The notes under the pieces: generated by a model
What the model was told of the DNA's origin: nothing
Databases searched by the model: none
The model's input: only the letters and a program-made list of their open reading frames with translations
Position numbers and translations under genes: made by a program
Shown here: positions 1-11,750 of the stretch, piece by piece
How the letters are laid out: each line of letters opens with the position of its first letter
Numbering within the stretch: position 1 is the stretch's first letter
Source of the DNA: Pteria penguin
Taxonomy: Eukaryota; Mollusca; Bivalvia; Pterioida; Pteriidae
DNA: 64,000 bases
Assembly (NCBI GenBank): GCA_035048485.1
Contig: CM068584.1
Location: 57,041,739-57,105,738 of the forward strand
Direction of reading: 5' to 3'

Positions 1-2047
1 TGTACAAGTAGAGGTAGAAAAGAGTCAAATAGTGAAACAACCTTTGGGTGGTTCTTACATACCAACTCTTTAGCCTTTCATAATGGTATTTTATACATTA
101 TGAATATGGATCAGACATGTGTTGTATGGTTTGTCTGGCCTCTCTTCATCCAGCTGATGACAACATGCGCGAGCGTGTAGTTAATTACTCTCAAAAATTG
201 AGCATGAATTAGATGCGTTAGGCATTGCTCACTTTCATATTTGTTATTTCAAAATTTGAAAGGAGTAACAATATTTCTATTAATGTTTTCGGAATCGTAA
301 ATGACGACATATTCCCAAAAATCAACGAACCAAAGCATCATGCGAATGTATTTTGCCTTTCTAAACATTAAAGGTTTCATTAATGTCTTATTACAAATCT
401 AATTTTTTTTAGCAAGAACTAAAACTAACGAGGAGCAACATTTCTGCCGTCACTTCTGTTTGCAGGGGTTTACAAGACAAGATACACTGATTATTTAAAT
501 TAATTAAAGAAAAATTTATTTGTTTATTTTTTTTTTTTGTCTATATCCTTTTTGGAACTGCAATTCTGTCATTAAAGGAGTCCATTCCATGGGCATCACC
601 AACCACAATCACAAAGGCGTTGTAACTCTTGTAATTAAGTTTTCGTTCTAGAATGACCTTTCTTATTTCTATACAGTACAAAGTGGTGTGATGCACCAGA
701 TCGTGGATTAAAAATCCTCATATATAACTACTTAGACGATGTCATTTTGACATGAAAAGGCACAGGGGTAGGGTGGGGGGGGGGGGATTGTGCTTACTTT
801 TGCATGATAAAAGTAACTTCTAGTAAATATAAATTCCGAACTGGTGCAATACAATTTTTAAGACTGCAAAGGACAATTTAATGAAAAAAAGTAAATTAGA
901 CAACCTACTATCGGCCAAGAAAAAAAGGGGGTGCGGGGTCAAAGCCACGGGTTCCTACGGCCATGCATGGCGATGATCAGTCAACTGCAGTAAATGGACT
1001 CTTAATTCAAATTGTTTCTTTTTATCTGTAATCTGCATCAGCAGTGTGTGCCATGATGGTATATCTAAACGACGTGCCTTACCAACTATATATCAAAAAC
1101 AAAGTATGCCCCTTTAAAGTAAATTACCTTCCTCGTCAAACAAAGAGAGGGACGTATGGGGAGTTCAGTTATACAAATATTACCACAGCGGGATGTACGT
1201 GTAGTAAATGCATGTAGAACGCTGGTATATCTTATAAACGAGTTGTAATCACAATTATAACGATTGCACAAAGAGTAATACCGTATATTACGTGATCGAT
1301 AGCATATTTTCCCAATTCCCACAAGTAGCCTTTGACCTGAAACTGTTAGCGACACATGGATATATTTGCATTAGCCCAAAAATCATCAACTCCGGGTAAC
1401 AATGATACAAACTCCAAATACACACATGATAATGATTTTGAATCTTCACTTGTGATTACATAAAGCAACAGGAGGTACGTAGGCATTTAAAACATTATGT
1501 AGCGGTTTCTGCCGAGCGGTTTATGAATCGTTGCGTTTCTATAATTTATTTTACATTTTGTCACAATATTTTCAACATGTTAAAACAATAAAGTCTAAGG
1601 ATAATACAGCGTGTGCACATCACAGTAATAGCAAAGTAACTGACTCTCTGTTTCGGCATCGACTAGATGGAAGGAATCTTATGCCTGACGTCACAGTTTC
1701 TGTGCAGCAATTTTGTATAAACCAATTCGGTAGATTGTAATCCGGATACATGTCCATATCCCAATCGGGGCGAGATGTCGCGTTTTAATCCATATCGGAA
1801 TAGTTAATGTACCAGGGGTGTCCAACTTTAGTTTCCTTGGAGCACAGTTCCAGACGACTGGAGCACCATACCTACACATGTAGTTATTGCACTACGCACT
1901 CTCCTCTTGCTATAAACCAAACCAAACCACTCGCGGCATTTAATTTACTTTGTTATGGGGGGGGGGGGGGCACTGTGTGTGCATACAAACGCATTTAGTG
2001 TGGTGAATCCAGAGTTGTTGTCAGCTGCCTGTCATCTGAAGAGGGGG
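1..2047. other. No gene recognised
   Basis: AT-rich sequence with only short open frames that match no family I know. It holds a poly-G run near 776-786 and another near 1957-1970. I see no RNA gene or mobile element boundary here. Confidence 0.5.
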
Positions 2048-2400
2048 TGTGGAGAATCTGATGACAGTCAATACAGCATAACATTACTACATTGGGTGAC
2101 ATGAGATTCCATGCTCTATGTCAGGAATCTGATGTCAGTCAATACAGCATAACATTACTACATTGGATGACATGAGATTCCATGCTCTGTCAGGAATCTG
2201 ATGTCAGTCAATACAGCATGACATTACTACATTGGATGACATGAGATTCCATGCTCTATATCAGGAATCTGATGACAGTCAATACAGCATAACATTACTA
2301 CATTGGGTGACATGCGGTTCTATGTCTGGAATCTGAGGTGGGTCAATACAGTATAGTATAACTACAATGGGTGACATGAGATTACATGTTTGAAAGCACT
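2048..2400. repeat. 71-bp tandem repeat, about five copies
   Basis: A unit containing GTCAATACAGCATAACATTA followed by CTACATTGG and GACATGAGATTCCATGCTCT recurs about every 71 bp (copies near 2055, 2126, 2195, 2265 and a diverged one near 2327). The third copy has a 4-bp deletion. Degraded partial copies (CAGGAATCTGATG-like words) continue to about 2545. No coding function is visible. Confidence 0.85.
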
Positions 2401-2545
2401 TGTAAGTTTAGATGGGCTTTCAAACACTGTGCCAGGAATTTGATGTTAGGTTATGCATATAGCGAGCCCCAGGTAAGCTGACACAAGATTCCATACAATA
2501 TATCAGGAATCTTTAGTTTGGCAATGTAATATGCTAACCTTAAAT

Positions 2546-3469
2546 AATTGGATGCGAGATTCTTTTTGAAAGATGCATAGTTTGGGTTGGAGAAATTTTA
2601 CCTGGTGATGTATCTCGTGTGAAGTTTGGCATCACGACCAACTTTTCTTGAGTTCTGTTTCTTTTTTTCTTTTCATATACATGGTCTAAATTCTAGAATA
2701 TGAAATATTTTATTAATAAAAAAACCAAGATGCGTTTGTGAAACACGAGTGCCCCAGTCGGCAGCTATCACTGAACCATTTTCTTGGAACAAGGTCAAAG
2801 CTCGATGTCACAAGGTCAAGGCCATAGTATCAAATTAAAGGTATTGTCACAAGGAATACACATGTGAAACATGAAAGGCCTATCATCTCTACTTACAATT
2901 TTACACCTTTTTATTGAAAGAGACCGAATGACAGACAGACAAACTATACAGACACCCCCCCCCCCCCCCAAAAAAAAACTACACCGATAATAATGCATTA
3001 AAAAATAAATATCCAAACAGCATTGATAAGAAATGAGATATTGCATCACCCACACGTCTAAGTGTTAACTTTACCTTATTAGTAAGAATCCACAACCGCA
3101 TTATAGACTCTAAAATCTATCTGTAAAACCCAAAAGAAATTAAAGGTTGGAAAATCTACCTCTTCTTTATTGGGGGTGAATGGGCAGCTAGTCAGAGATT
3201 ATTTCATGTATGTTGTTATTTTTTTCCTTTAAGTGATCTCCTTTCATTTTAATCAATCCATTATACTTGAGATTTTTTTCTACATCTCCCTTAAAACAGA
3301 TTTAAAATTCTATTTAAATATCAATATTTTATATCTTTATTTTATATCTATATCTATATTTTAGACTCCATCCATTCTAAATATAAATAAGTAAGATGAT
3401 GTATTGGGTTCTTTATGCGCTTGTATCATTTAATCGATGATCATACAATATAAACAATATTTATTGCTG
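2546..3469. other. No gene recognised
   Basis: Non-coding AT-rich DNA with a poly-C then poly-A tract at about 2957-2980. No supported open frame or RNA gene. Confidence 0.5.
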
Positions 3470-3592
3470 TTTTGGGGGTCATTGCAACAAACTTAGCAAC
3501 CCACAAGGTGCAATATTCACCTTAATTGCCCTTTGAGGTCAGTGAATATTGCATTCCTCGGGTGGCTACATTATAGCATTGACCCCCAATAT
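3470..3592. repeat. Foldback (MITE-like) element
   Basis: The left arm (TTTTGGGGGTCATTGC at 3470, GCAATATTCAC near 3511) pairs with the right arm (GTGAATATTGC near 3542, GCATTGACCCCCAATA ending near 3592). The arms are imperfect inverted repeats of about 50 bp separated by roughly 20 bp, so the whole element could fold into one hairpin. It has no coding capacity. The target duplication is unclear because both flanks are AT-rich. Confidence 0.6.
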
Positions 3593-3677
3593 TTCAGTAA
3601 TTGCTTGTTACATGCATCCACCTGAGAATCTTCTTCAGGTTGAGCTTTTCGTCCTTTTCCGAATTGACATGTATACA

Positions 3678-3727
3678 CAATACTTCTGTCGACAGTAAAT
3701 GGACTAATACTGTCGACAGAAGTGTTG
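3678..3727. repeat. Perfect 20-bp stem hairpin
   Basis: The arms are 3678-3697 and 3708-3727 around a 10-base loop. The inner 16 bp (ACTTCTGTCGACAGTA) are perfectly complementary, and the outer 4 bp add one G-T wobble. It contains two GTCGAC hexamers. It lies in AT-rich non-coding DNA. Confidence 0.85.
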
Positions 3728-4117
3728 ACATCTTCCTGTTGCCATACAATTCTTTTCTTATTCTCCTCCTTCTTATCGTCTGACCTTGTCACATGTATAC
3801 AAGTGTATTCACTGATGGGTATGTAATGTAATGATATGTAATTTCGAAGTAAATTCAGTTGTGTTCCATACTTTTTTTTATTTCTGGCTTGCATTTCAAT
3901 GAAAACTGAAGAAGTGCACTAGATTTTACAGCACAAGCAAACGGTAAGTACAAGGTGTCATACCTCAAAGGAAGAAAAGAGGAAGGTGTGACAAAAGAAG
4001 CTAAAACAAAGCCAACATCGGGTATGATATAATTTGTTAAGTTGCATATACATGTATGAAAGGAGAAACAAAACATTACTACATCTTTTATATACATCAA
4101 ATACTAATTCATAATAA

Positions 4118-4765
4118 ATATTACTAGGCCAGTTTGTCTGTTCTTTGTTTACATAAGTACGAAGGCATTGAGCAATAGCACTATCAATGCGCTCACAAGC
4201 TGCATTTGTTTGTGGGTGATATGCACTTGTAAAGTGCCTGGTAACCTGGAAGATTTCACAAACGGCAGTGACAAGCTTACTGAGAAAATTCTTCCCTCTG
4301 TCACCGACTATTACTCTAGGAGCTCCATACCTGGCAAAAATTTGTGAAAAGAGTACTTGAGCGATTTCTTTAGACTCTTCTGTCTTCAGAGGGAATGCTT
4401 CTGGATATTTGCCGAGAGTCTACCACCAGCAGTATGTATTTGTGTCCTTCTTCAGATGGTGTGATAGGTCCTAGGATATCCATGTGGAGACGAGAGAAGG
4501 TGTCTGCTACAGGCATGTTGACAAGTGGGGCTCTGGTTGGATTTGAAGGTTTCTTGGAATGTTGGCATGCATCACATGAGCGAATGTAGTCCGCCACATT
4601 TTGATACATACCTTTCCAGTAATATTTTAACTGGATAGCTCTATATGTTCTGTCTAGTCCTAGGTGAGCACCTCCTGCAATGCAGTCATGATAGGACCTT
4701 AGGACGTCTTCTCTAAGGCATTTTGGGACAGCAAGCTGTTTAAGGTCTGGTTGAAATTGGGCCAC
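4118..4765 (-). pseudogene. Gypsy integrase, frameshifted and truncated
   Basis: The 5' part (4370-4765) carries the HHCC zinc-binding region ending in CDACQ and the start of the DDE core (LHMDILGP, first catalytic Asp). A frameshift near 4420 moves the rest into another frame, where VGDRGKNF (second Asp) and HPQTNAACERI (catalytic Glu) are visible. The homology ends with a Q-T-N-W-P stretch near 4130. It would insert the cDNA into host DNA if intact. It cannot be functional as read, because the frame is broken and the C-terminus is missing. Confidence 0.85.
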
Positions 4766-4780
4766 CTTTTGGGATCTTGG

Positions 4781-6401
4781 CTATTGAAAGTGGTATAGTG
4801 TGTTATCTAGAAGAAGAAAATGGTTGCTTTCTGAGATAAGTTTATCTCGGTCTGGCTTCGAATTTGGAACTTCACCAGTTTTGAAGTAAGCATACATGGG
4901 GCCAAAGTCTAGGCACTCACTCTGTAGCTTACTTATTGTGTCTGGTATATCTACAGGATACATGTTTGGCAGTTGAGTGTCTTCGTTCTTGCAAAAGAAG
5001 GTCACCTGATTGTGCTCATCCTCTACTGCTTGTAGGCTGGAGACAGTGGCACAGGGAATGGCATCTTCGGGTTCTGTATCATTTTATGGGTGCTCTTGGT
5101 ATGATCTCCTGGGTAGGCATCAGCGACTTCATTTTTACTTCCCTTTCTGTGTATTGCTGTGAAGTTGTATCCTTGCAGGAGAATTGGCCATCGTGCTAGG
5201 CGTCCTGTCTTGTTTTACTGGTTGAAGCCACTTAAGGGAAGAGTGATCAGTAAAGACAGAAAGGTTTACCAGACAAATAATCATGATACCTTTTGATCCC
5301 TTCAATAATGACCAGACATTCTCGTTCCGATATAGAATATTTTCTTTCAAACTTGTTGAGAGACCGACCACCATATGCAATAACACGCTCTCCATTTGAG
5401 TCATCAAACTGACCAAGAATGAAACATAGAGCCGTTCCTGAGGCATCAGTGGTTAGGTAGAAAGGTTTGGTGTGGTCGGGGTAAGCTAAGACTGGGGGTG
5501 AAGTTAAAGCGTGTTTCAATTGATCGAAAACCAACTGACATTCTTCTGACCATGTTAATTTAGTTTCCTTGCAAAGAAGAGCAATAAGAGGGCTAATGAT
5601 AGAGCTATAGTCATGGATGAATTTACGATAGTAGTTATACAGACCGAGGAAAGATCTTACATCCTTAGTACATTTTGGAGTGGGAAAAGACCTTACAGCA
5701 CAAGTTTTTGTAATGTCAACTTGAATGCCATCTTTTGTGATCACATGACCTAAGTACTGAACTTGTTTCTTAGCAAAAGAGCACTTACTTGGCTTTACAG
5801 TAAGACCAGCTGAAGAAAGGCGATCAAATATCTGATTCAGATGCTGAATATGCTGTGAGAAAGAAGAACTATACACTAAGATATCATCCACATAGGACTA
5901 GACAAGTTTTCCAGTTTAGACCTCTAAGTACTTGGGTGATAAGTGCCTTGTAAGTAACTTGCTGGGGCATTAACCAAGCCAAAGGGCATCCTTTTCCACT
6001 GATAGATACCTGTAGGGGTGACAAAGGCTGATTTATGGGCAGTCTCCGGGTCCATGGGTATCTGTCGGAAGCCTGGGGCTAAGTCAAGAGTGGAAAATAT
6101 TTTTGCTTTAGAAATGCCAATGGTGTCAAAGACATCCTCTAGTCGAGGGAGGCGGAAGGTGTGTTGTTCAGTTATGGCATTAAGTTTTCTGTAGTCAATG
6201 GCAAAAGCGAAGTTGACCATTTTTCTTCTTCACCATGACCACCGGGCTCTGCCACATTGATGTTGACTCCTCTATGATGTCAGCTGAAAGCATTTCCTCT
6301 ATCTGTTTATTCATTTCAGTGTTTACATCGAGAGAAAATATTTTGAGTGGAGGGGTCTTTAAGAGTAAGCGTATTTTGGGATACGTTGAATATAGCATCA
6401 T
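4781..6401 (-). pseudogene. Gypsy reverse transcriptase and RNase H, frameshifted
   Basis: RT begins near 6320 (IEEMLSADIIEESTS, then SPVVMVKKKNG). Next come FSTLDLAPGFRQIPM (motif A) and FGLVNAPASY (motif B) in the 5924-6220 frame. The YVDD catalytic box is present across 5880-5895, but a frameshift separates it from motif B. The 5247-5891 frame continues with QYLGHVITKDG (thumb) and RNase H (YLTTDASGTALCFILGQ, then SISERECL). TDHSSLKWL near 5230 marks the end of RNase H in another frame. All key motifs can be recognised, but at least three frame changes make it a pseudogene. Confidence 0.9.
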
Positions 6402-6428
6402 TTGCTTTTAAAAAGTCAAGTCCAAGTA

Positions 6429-6749
6429 TCAAAGGTTGATGGAAATGTTGAAAAACCTGAAATGTATGTGTAATAAGAATACCATCATGACAAATGGGTA
6501 AGGATATAGCACCAAGACTGCAATGCTTCTCGCCGCCGACAGCATCTGTGACAGGAGAGATGCCGCTACACACGAGATAGTTGCACCCGTGTCAACTAAT
6601 GCCTTTATGACTTGACCATAAATTTCAGTACTAACAGTATTCCTTACAGTTGGCATGATCAAACTGACTTTCTGAGAAGGGGTATGGGGGTCTGAATCTG
6701 AGGTTGTTAATGACTTAGATTGTCGTGAGGTTTTACTTTTCTCATGCAA
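6429..6749 (-). pseudogene. Gypsy aspartic protease region
   Basis: The frame contains ALVDTGATISCV, the retropepsin active-site motif DTGA, after a linker rich in Ser and Lys. The next frame (6316-6573) carries LILGLDFLKANDA, the conserved flap-distal block of gypsy proteases, so one frameshift lies inside the domain. It sits between Gag and RT as expected. In an intact element it would cleave the polyprotein. Confidence 0.8.
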
Positions 6750-6814
6750 AATGTTAGTACAGCAGAAGCTTTGTTAGTATGGTGCCTAACCTTTATGAGG
6801 ACAGGCGCGCGTCC

Positions 6815-7970
6815 CTATTGTCCAAAGTTTTGAGGCTGTGTACTTTGTCTGTATTGGTTCTCGTTTTGATACTGAAAAGAAAAGTTTGGATTTTGCTTGG
6901 GTTTTCTACAAACAGTATCTAAATGACCTTTAATGCCACAGTTAGCACAATGTGCATGAAATGCGGGACAACTACGTCTAGTATAGCACGACTTACCACA
7001 ACCTGCACATTCTGTCTCTGTTGTTGTTGTTGACCATGTTGTGTCGGAGTATTGGCTGGTTGCCATGGTTATGTATTTTGCGGACGCCAATGATTTTGAT
7101 TCTGTTGTTGGTTCCTTTGGGGCGTTAAAGCACTTATTTCCTCTTTCATTGTCTCTTTGAGCTGCGCGGCCAAGGTACTTAAATTAAATTTGTAGCTTCA
7201 CGTGAAGCTGCACATTCACGCTCGGCTTTTGCAATCACTACAGCTTGACGCAAGTCTTGAAAAGTTTTTGGTTGTTTTGGAATTACTCTCTTTTACTTTG
7301 TTTTCAAGACCGTTAAATGTGAATTGGACTTTGTATACTTCGGGTAGTTGATGTCCCAGAGCGGTGGACTCAGCTCGGGCTAGGTATTTCTCTGTGGTCT
7401 CCCCACCATTTTGTTTTATACCCAGCAGTCCGTAATTAGCTTCCTGGGGTGAGAATCGCTCCGTCAACGCACTTTTAACCCTTTGAATGGTATTGATGTC
7501 TTCGTTAGAGACTGTCTCTAGCCAGGTAGAGGCTTCGCTATCCAAATAAATATCCCATGGCAAAAAGTACTTCGTTGTCTGTCAGTTTGTGGAACTGCTT
7601 CCAGCAATCAAAGTTTTTCAGCCACACATGCACTGATTCTTGGCCACTATATGATTTAAGTTTGACACCAGCTGAAGAAGCACTTTGTTGTTTCATAGGT
7701 CGAGTTTGTTGATTTTGTAAAATGACACAATTGCTGCAAAACAATGTCAGATTGGCTGACAGCACTATTACTACTAATAACTTGGTGTGATGGACCAGCT
7801 TGGGGTAATGACACTTCTTGGATCTCTGCTGGTCCTGTTTGTTGATGAATTTGATCTGTGAACGTCTCCTGGGATGAGGATCCACTACTGGCACTAGGCT
7901 GCTCCATTTCTTTAACTTGTTGGGACGATCTCAAGTAATAATTCGTTGGCCTAGTCTTCATTAGATCCAT
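6815..7970 (-). pseudogene. Gypsy Gag with two zinc knuckles
   Basis: The N-terminus is read from an ATG at 7970 (MDLMKTRPTNYYLRSSQ). A second frame covers 7538-7660 (YSGQESVHVWLKNFDCW, capsid-like). A third (7216-7563) continues with WLETV and LTERFSPQEA, typical of gypsy capsids. The C-terminal frame (6815-7090) contains CAGCGKSC followed by CANCGIKGHLDTVC, the paired zinc knuckles of nucleocapsid. At least three frame changes are needed, so it is inactive as read. Confidence 0.8.
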
Positions 7971-8075
7971 CTATTTTAATCCACCAACTTATCACGCAGG
8001 TTTGTTTGGCCTGGTGATAACCGTATGGGTTGCTTAGGTTTTGGTGATAACACTGAGTGGATTTCTTTAAAAGAT

Positions 8076-8131
8076 GACCAATAAAGAAGATAATTTTCAC
8101 GTCTTTATTATTCGAATCCCAGCGAACAAGT
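8076..8131 (-). repeat. 3' end of a gypsy LTR (fragment)
   Basis: About 55 bp nearly identical to 9259-9312, including a TTTATT (AATAAA on the minus strand) polyadenylation-like signal and the CGAATCCCAGCGAACAAGT word. It lies just upstream of gag, where a 5' LTR is expected. The match stops abruptly at 8131. Confidence 0.7.
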
Positions 8132-9258
8132 CACATGATAATAAACATAAGGTTATAAACAATTCTATAACTAGGCCTTAATGTTATAATAGTCATAACC
8201 AAATATCTTGTAATAATCATTAGATTAAACAAATATAAGTGAAAATTTATAATGAATTGACAATGAAAATAAGATATAAAAGATAAACTGATAAACAATA
8301 AGACATAGTAACAATATGAAATATTGAATAAGGTGGGGGGGGGGGGGGGGGGGGTTAACTAGAGGTGGAGTTCACTTGGCTACGAAGAGGTACACAATGA
8401 AGACTTAGACTGAGGCTAAATGTAATAAAATGTGTGGTTAATGATCAATTTAACTTTAATTGTCAATAAACAATGTAAAGAATTATGTAAATAACACTAT
8501 AAGTGATAAAGGATTTCAATATAAAATAAATGAATAAAATAAGATATTTAAACTGAATGTGAACAAGTATAGGTAGGAATAATGTTATAAATAAGTATTA
8601 AAATAGAATTTTGGTTTATTAATTATGAAAAAGTCAAAACACATTGTTAAGTTACATAAAGGAATAAACTGATAAGTTGTCATTAGTGCAGGCACTTGTA
8701 CAATAAAATAAAGGCTTAACCACAGGTGTTAATATTTACACATTAAAACCACATGGGACAGATTACACATGTGTAAACAGTTTGTATAAGAGAAATATGA
8801 TTTCTAAATGTAATAAGGTACTTTGTCAAATTTCAATTATAAGATAATCAAAAGGCTAATACAATGGAAATATATTTTGAACACTTACTAGCATACTTTC
8901 TGTGAATTTGAGGTCTAGAATCTTACAGAGACCGAAATCGAAAATTGGCGGAAAGTTTAAAGAAAGTTATAAATTTAGAGCTGTTACGATATTTAAGTTT
9001 CCGGATTGTGGTAAAAATGCATGTAGAGACTGAAGGTTAATACTGACACAATTGATTACAAAGGTCTTTTAAAATATAATGATTGACACTGTAGGGTTTC
9101 ATAGAAAAGGTTAACCAGTTGAAATGAATACTATAAAGTGATTTAAGAATATGAAATACATAAATAATGAATAAGAAAAAGTTTTAAGAATGAACCTCAA
9201 GATATATAATAAAAAGAGATATACAGTAAATAATACAATGTAAGATATAATTCATACC
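8132..9258. other. AT-rich spacer between two LTR pieces; no gene
   Basis: Very AT-rich, with many stops in every frame and a run of about 20 G at 8335-8354. Nothing recognisable is encoded. It may be an insertion or rearranged sequence separating the gypsy element from the complete LTR. Confidence 0.45.
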
Positions 9259-9432
9259 TGTAAAAGATGACCAATAAAGATAATTTTCACGTCTTTATTC
9301 TTCGAATCCCAGCGAACAAGTGACGCGCTAGAGATTCGAGAAGACGCGGGCTGGTCACGTTAGGGGCCAAACACGGGGAATAATTACATAATTTCATTAA
9401 TTTTACGCAATTACCCTTAAGGTGGCCTAACA
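9259..9432 (-). repeat. Complete short gypsy LTR (about 174 bp)
   Basis: On the minus strand it starts TGTTAGGCCACCTTAAGGG and ends CATCTTTTACA, so it obeys the TG...CA rule. It holds an AATAAA signal about 45 bp before the end. Its final ~55 bp match the fragment next to gag (8076-8131). It may be a solo LTR or the displaced 5' LTR of the neighbouring element. Confidence 0.65.
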
Positions 9433-9811
9433 GAAAAAAAAAGATAGGTATAGCGTGGGTATAACAATGTACCCTTAATCGGATTATCTGAAATTAATTG
9501 ATCTTCCGACTTATCAAGGAAGTTAATTATTATAAGATGTTGAAAAACCCCAATAAAAGTGTCTGAAAGATTACTTAATAGATTTACTCAAAAGACTTGG
9601 GGTGAAAAAGTTTATTCTAGGTCTTAAGGCAATTTGGACAACAGTAAATAAAATATAACTGTATAATTTATAGCCAAAATAAGGAACAAAAATTTTATAA
9701 GAGCTTTTAAATGTAAAACTTGGGTAAATTCCAAAAATAGAGAAATGTTTCTAAAGATAATGTCAATAAAATATGAATAGTATCGGGAGATCAATTTGAC
9801 TTGATGATATA
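9433..9811. other. No gene recognised
   Basis: AT-rich DNA. A 65-codon open frame on the minus strand is low-complexity and hydrophobic and matches nothing I know. Confidence 0.45.
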
Positions 9812-9945
9812 AATGTGGCACGTAAAAGAACCCTCACTGCTTTGGGTGGGTCCGTTGCAAAGGTCAAAATTTGTGTAACCTGCATCAGTCAGATGCTGTC
9901 ACCATATACGTGCAATATTCGTGGTATGACGTAAAGCAATAAACT
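9812..9945 (+). mobile_element. tRNA-type SINE (family 2), 5'-truncated copy
   Basis: Nearly the same sequence as the body and tail of the SINE at 11208-11478: ATGTGGCACGTAAAAG, GGGTGGGTCCGTTGCAAA, TTTGTGTAACCTGCATCAG. It begins inside the body, so the tRNA head is missing, as expected from incomplete reverse transcription. Its tail (ATATTCGTGGTATGACGTAA then AGCAATAA) resembles the 3' tail of LINEs A and B. Confidence 0.8.
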
Positions 9946-10279
9946 AAAAATGAAATAAATAAAATTTATTTACACTGGATATATGAGAGATGTGTTGAAA
10001 TTATTTTCATCTGTCTATAACTGTATTTTGATCTCTGATGCATTATAGCTATGTTCTCGAAGTTGGCATGACCTGACAGTTAAATGTATAGGCATGTTAA
10101 AATACAGATGCATTCCGGATTCGCGAGTGCCATATTAGTAAGGGGAAAACCTCTGACTTTTTTTGTACATGTATATCACAATACAACTTTCTCCGATATT
10201 TTTCATAATTTCTCATTTGAATATCAGTCTAATATCTAAAATACATTTCTTCCATTCATATTATTTTATTTAATTTAAG

Positions 10280-11080
10280 GTATATGCACAAAATGTAGAA
10301 AAGAATTGGTGGAGAAAATGAGGTCAGAACCTTTGATGCCAAATGCAACTGCACAGGTAAAAACAAACTCAATATGTTTTAGTACTAAGTCAATACATGC
10401 ATATTGGTTTAAATGTTTGTATATTTGTTTTACTCTGATAACAACTTACCAGAACTCAAAAGAATAAATATCAGGGATTTAATTTTGTCATAACTCTTTA
10501 AATGTATGTTGTTAAGGCCTTGATTACCATGTCCAACAGACCATGCTCCATACAAACCCCATTTCTGTAGCTCGCCGGGAAGAAAAGTCTGGAGAACTAA
10601 TGTCATGTCCCCGACAGGAGCAACAGCGTTGTCGTCCATGCACAAAACGTTTACCTGGGCTATATCTTTTGAACTATTTGAAATAGAGGTTTGATATTTC
10701 ACATGTGGATACCCTATGACTAAACCTCTCGTTCTGGACCTTGTGACTTTTTTGCCATTTCACTTTCAAACACCTATATAGGCAAACTGTGTTGTCTTCT
10801 GAAAACTCATGTTATATTTTGGTATAAGATTAGAAATAAACACCTGATATTCAATGTGTGTAGTGCATGGCTATAATTTGGGATTATCATATTGGTCAAT
10901 GCTACTTGAAAAAAAAGTTTGAAATTGAAAAAGGGTTTAAAATTTGCTGCTGGCAGAGGCATAGTATTTCACAAACACACCTTTTTTTCAGACAATGTCT
11001 CCTGAAAACCAAGAAATTTATAAGCATGCCAATGAAAGCCAAATGAGTGCTTTTGCCACAGAAGATATATGTTTCATTGT
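10280..11080 (+). other. Possible upstream exons of the transposase gene
   Basis: Two short open blocks have plausible splice sites. One is 10280-10356, with acceptor TTTAATTTAAG and donor CAG|GTAAAA, encoding CTKCRKELVEKMRSEP. The other starts at 10992 after the acceptor TTTTTTTCAG and encodes MSPENQEIYKHANESQ. The phases fit (both 0). They lie upstream of the DDE domain at 11751 on the same strand. I do not recognise the peptides, so the assignment rests on splice signals and position only. Confidence 0.22.
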
Positions 11081-11207
11081 TAGTGGTTTTTTTATGCTCT
11101 TAATATTTTCTGATTAGTTTATGATGACATAGCTAAAATCTGTTCACATTCAATTTGAGCACACAGAGAAATGTTGCCGCGGGGGTATTAGTCTCATTAG
11201 GTCTAGG

Positions 11208-11478
11208 TTTTTATTGCTTTTTGTCGCACCATGTAGGCCTAAATTGCACATTTATGGTAACGGCATCTGACTGATGCAGGTTACACAAATTTTGACTTTT
11301 GCAACGGACCCACCCGAAGCAGTGAGGAGTCTTTTACGTGCCACATCTACCGCAACAAGGGACATGGGTTTTTACTGTCTCATCCGAAGGACAGACACCG
11401 GCATTACCATGGCGAGGCTCGAACCTGTGACCTCTCGGTCAGTAGACGAGCGCTCTACCACTGAGCCACGCTAACTTC
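11208..11478 (-). mobile_element. tRNA-type SINE (family 2), full-length copy
   Basis: On the minus strand it starts with a tRNA-like head containing an A box (TGGCTCAGTGGTAGAGCG) and a B box (GGTTCGAGCC) about 35 bp apart. A conserved body follows (GCCGGTGTCTGTCCTTCGG, then GTGGCACGTAAAAGACTCC). The tail near 11210 reads GGTGCGACAAAAAGCAATAA. The head would be transcribed by RNA polymerase III. The tRNA-like part is not a tRNA gene, because it continues directly into the SINE body. Confidence 0.85.
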
Positions 11479-11750
11479 TGGTTGTTATGCAGATATTGAA
11501 CTGAAATATTCAGTATACATATTTATCAAACATATTGATTTAAAATTTCATAGGACAAAACAATTGTATTTTTGTTACAACCATGACTGATTCACAAGGC
11601 AGCTCCTGGACACCTTCCTGCAGTCAAGAATATATAAATGTATTGTGTAGAAAGAGGAAAGCCCTTAAAATGTGAAGCGAAGAGTTGTGTGATTTATTTC
11701 TAAATTTTTACATATATTTCAATGCTTTAAGACTTTTTGTCCTGTAACAG

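Larger units (their letters stand above)
4118..8135 (-). mobile_element. Degenerate Ty3/gypsy LTR retrotransposon
   Basis: The order on the minus strand is gag (from 7970), protease, reverse transcriptase, RNase H and integrase (to about 4118), the canonical Ty3/gypsy order. Several frameshifts split the polyprotein. Integrase similarity stops at about 4118 and no 3' LTR follows, so the element is 3'-truncated. Upstream of gag only the last ~55 bp of an LTR remain (8076-8131), matching the complete LTR at 9259-9432. The Gag zinc-knuckle layout and very short LTR resemble the Mag/C-clade gypsy elements common in molluscs (the clade that includes Steamer); that placement is inference. Confidence 0.85.

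Noticed and set aside
3571..3894. 107-codon minus-strand frame across the hairpin
   Set aside because: Charged low-complexity peptide with no family match; it spans a hairpin and the edge of the foldback element.
10430..10702. 90-codon minus-strand frame with a good donor (CTG|GTAAGT)
   Set aside because: No family similarity and no matching acceptor exon; it overlaps the region of possible plus-strand exons. Kept out of the gene list.
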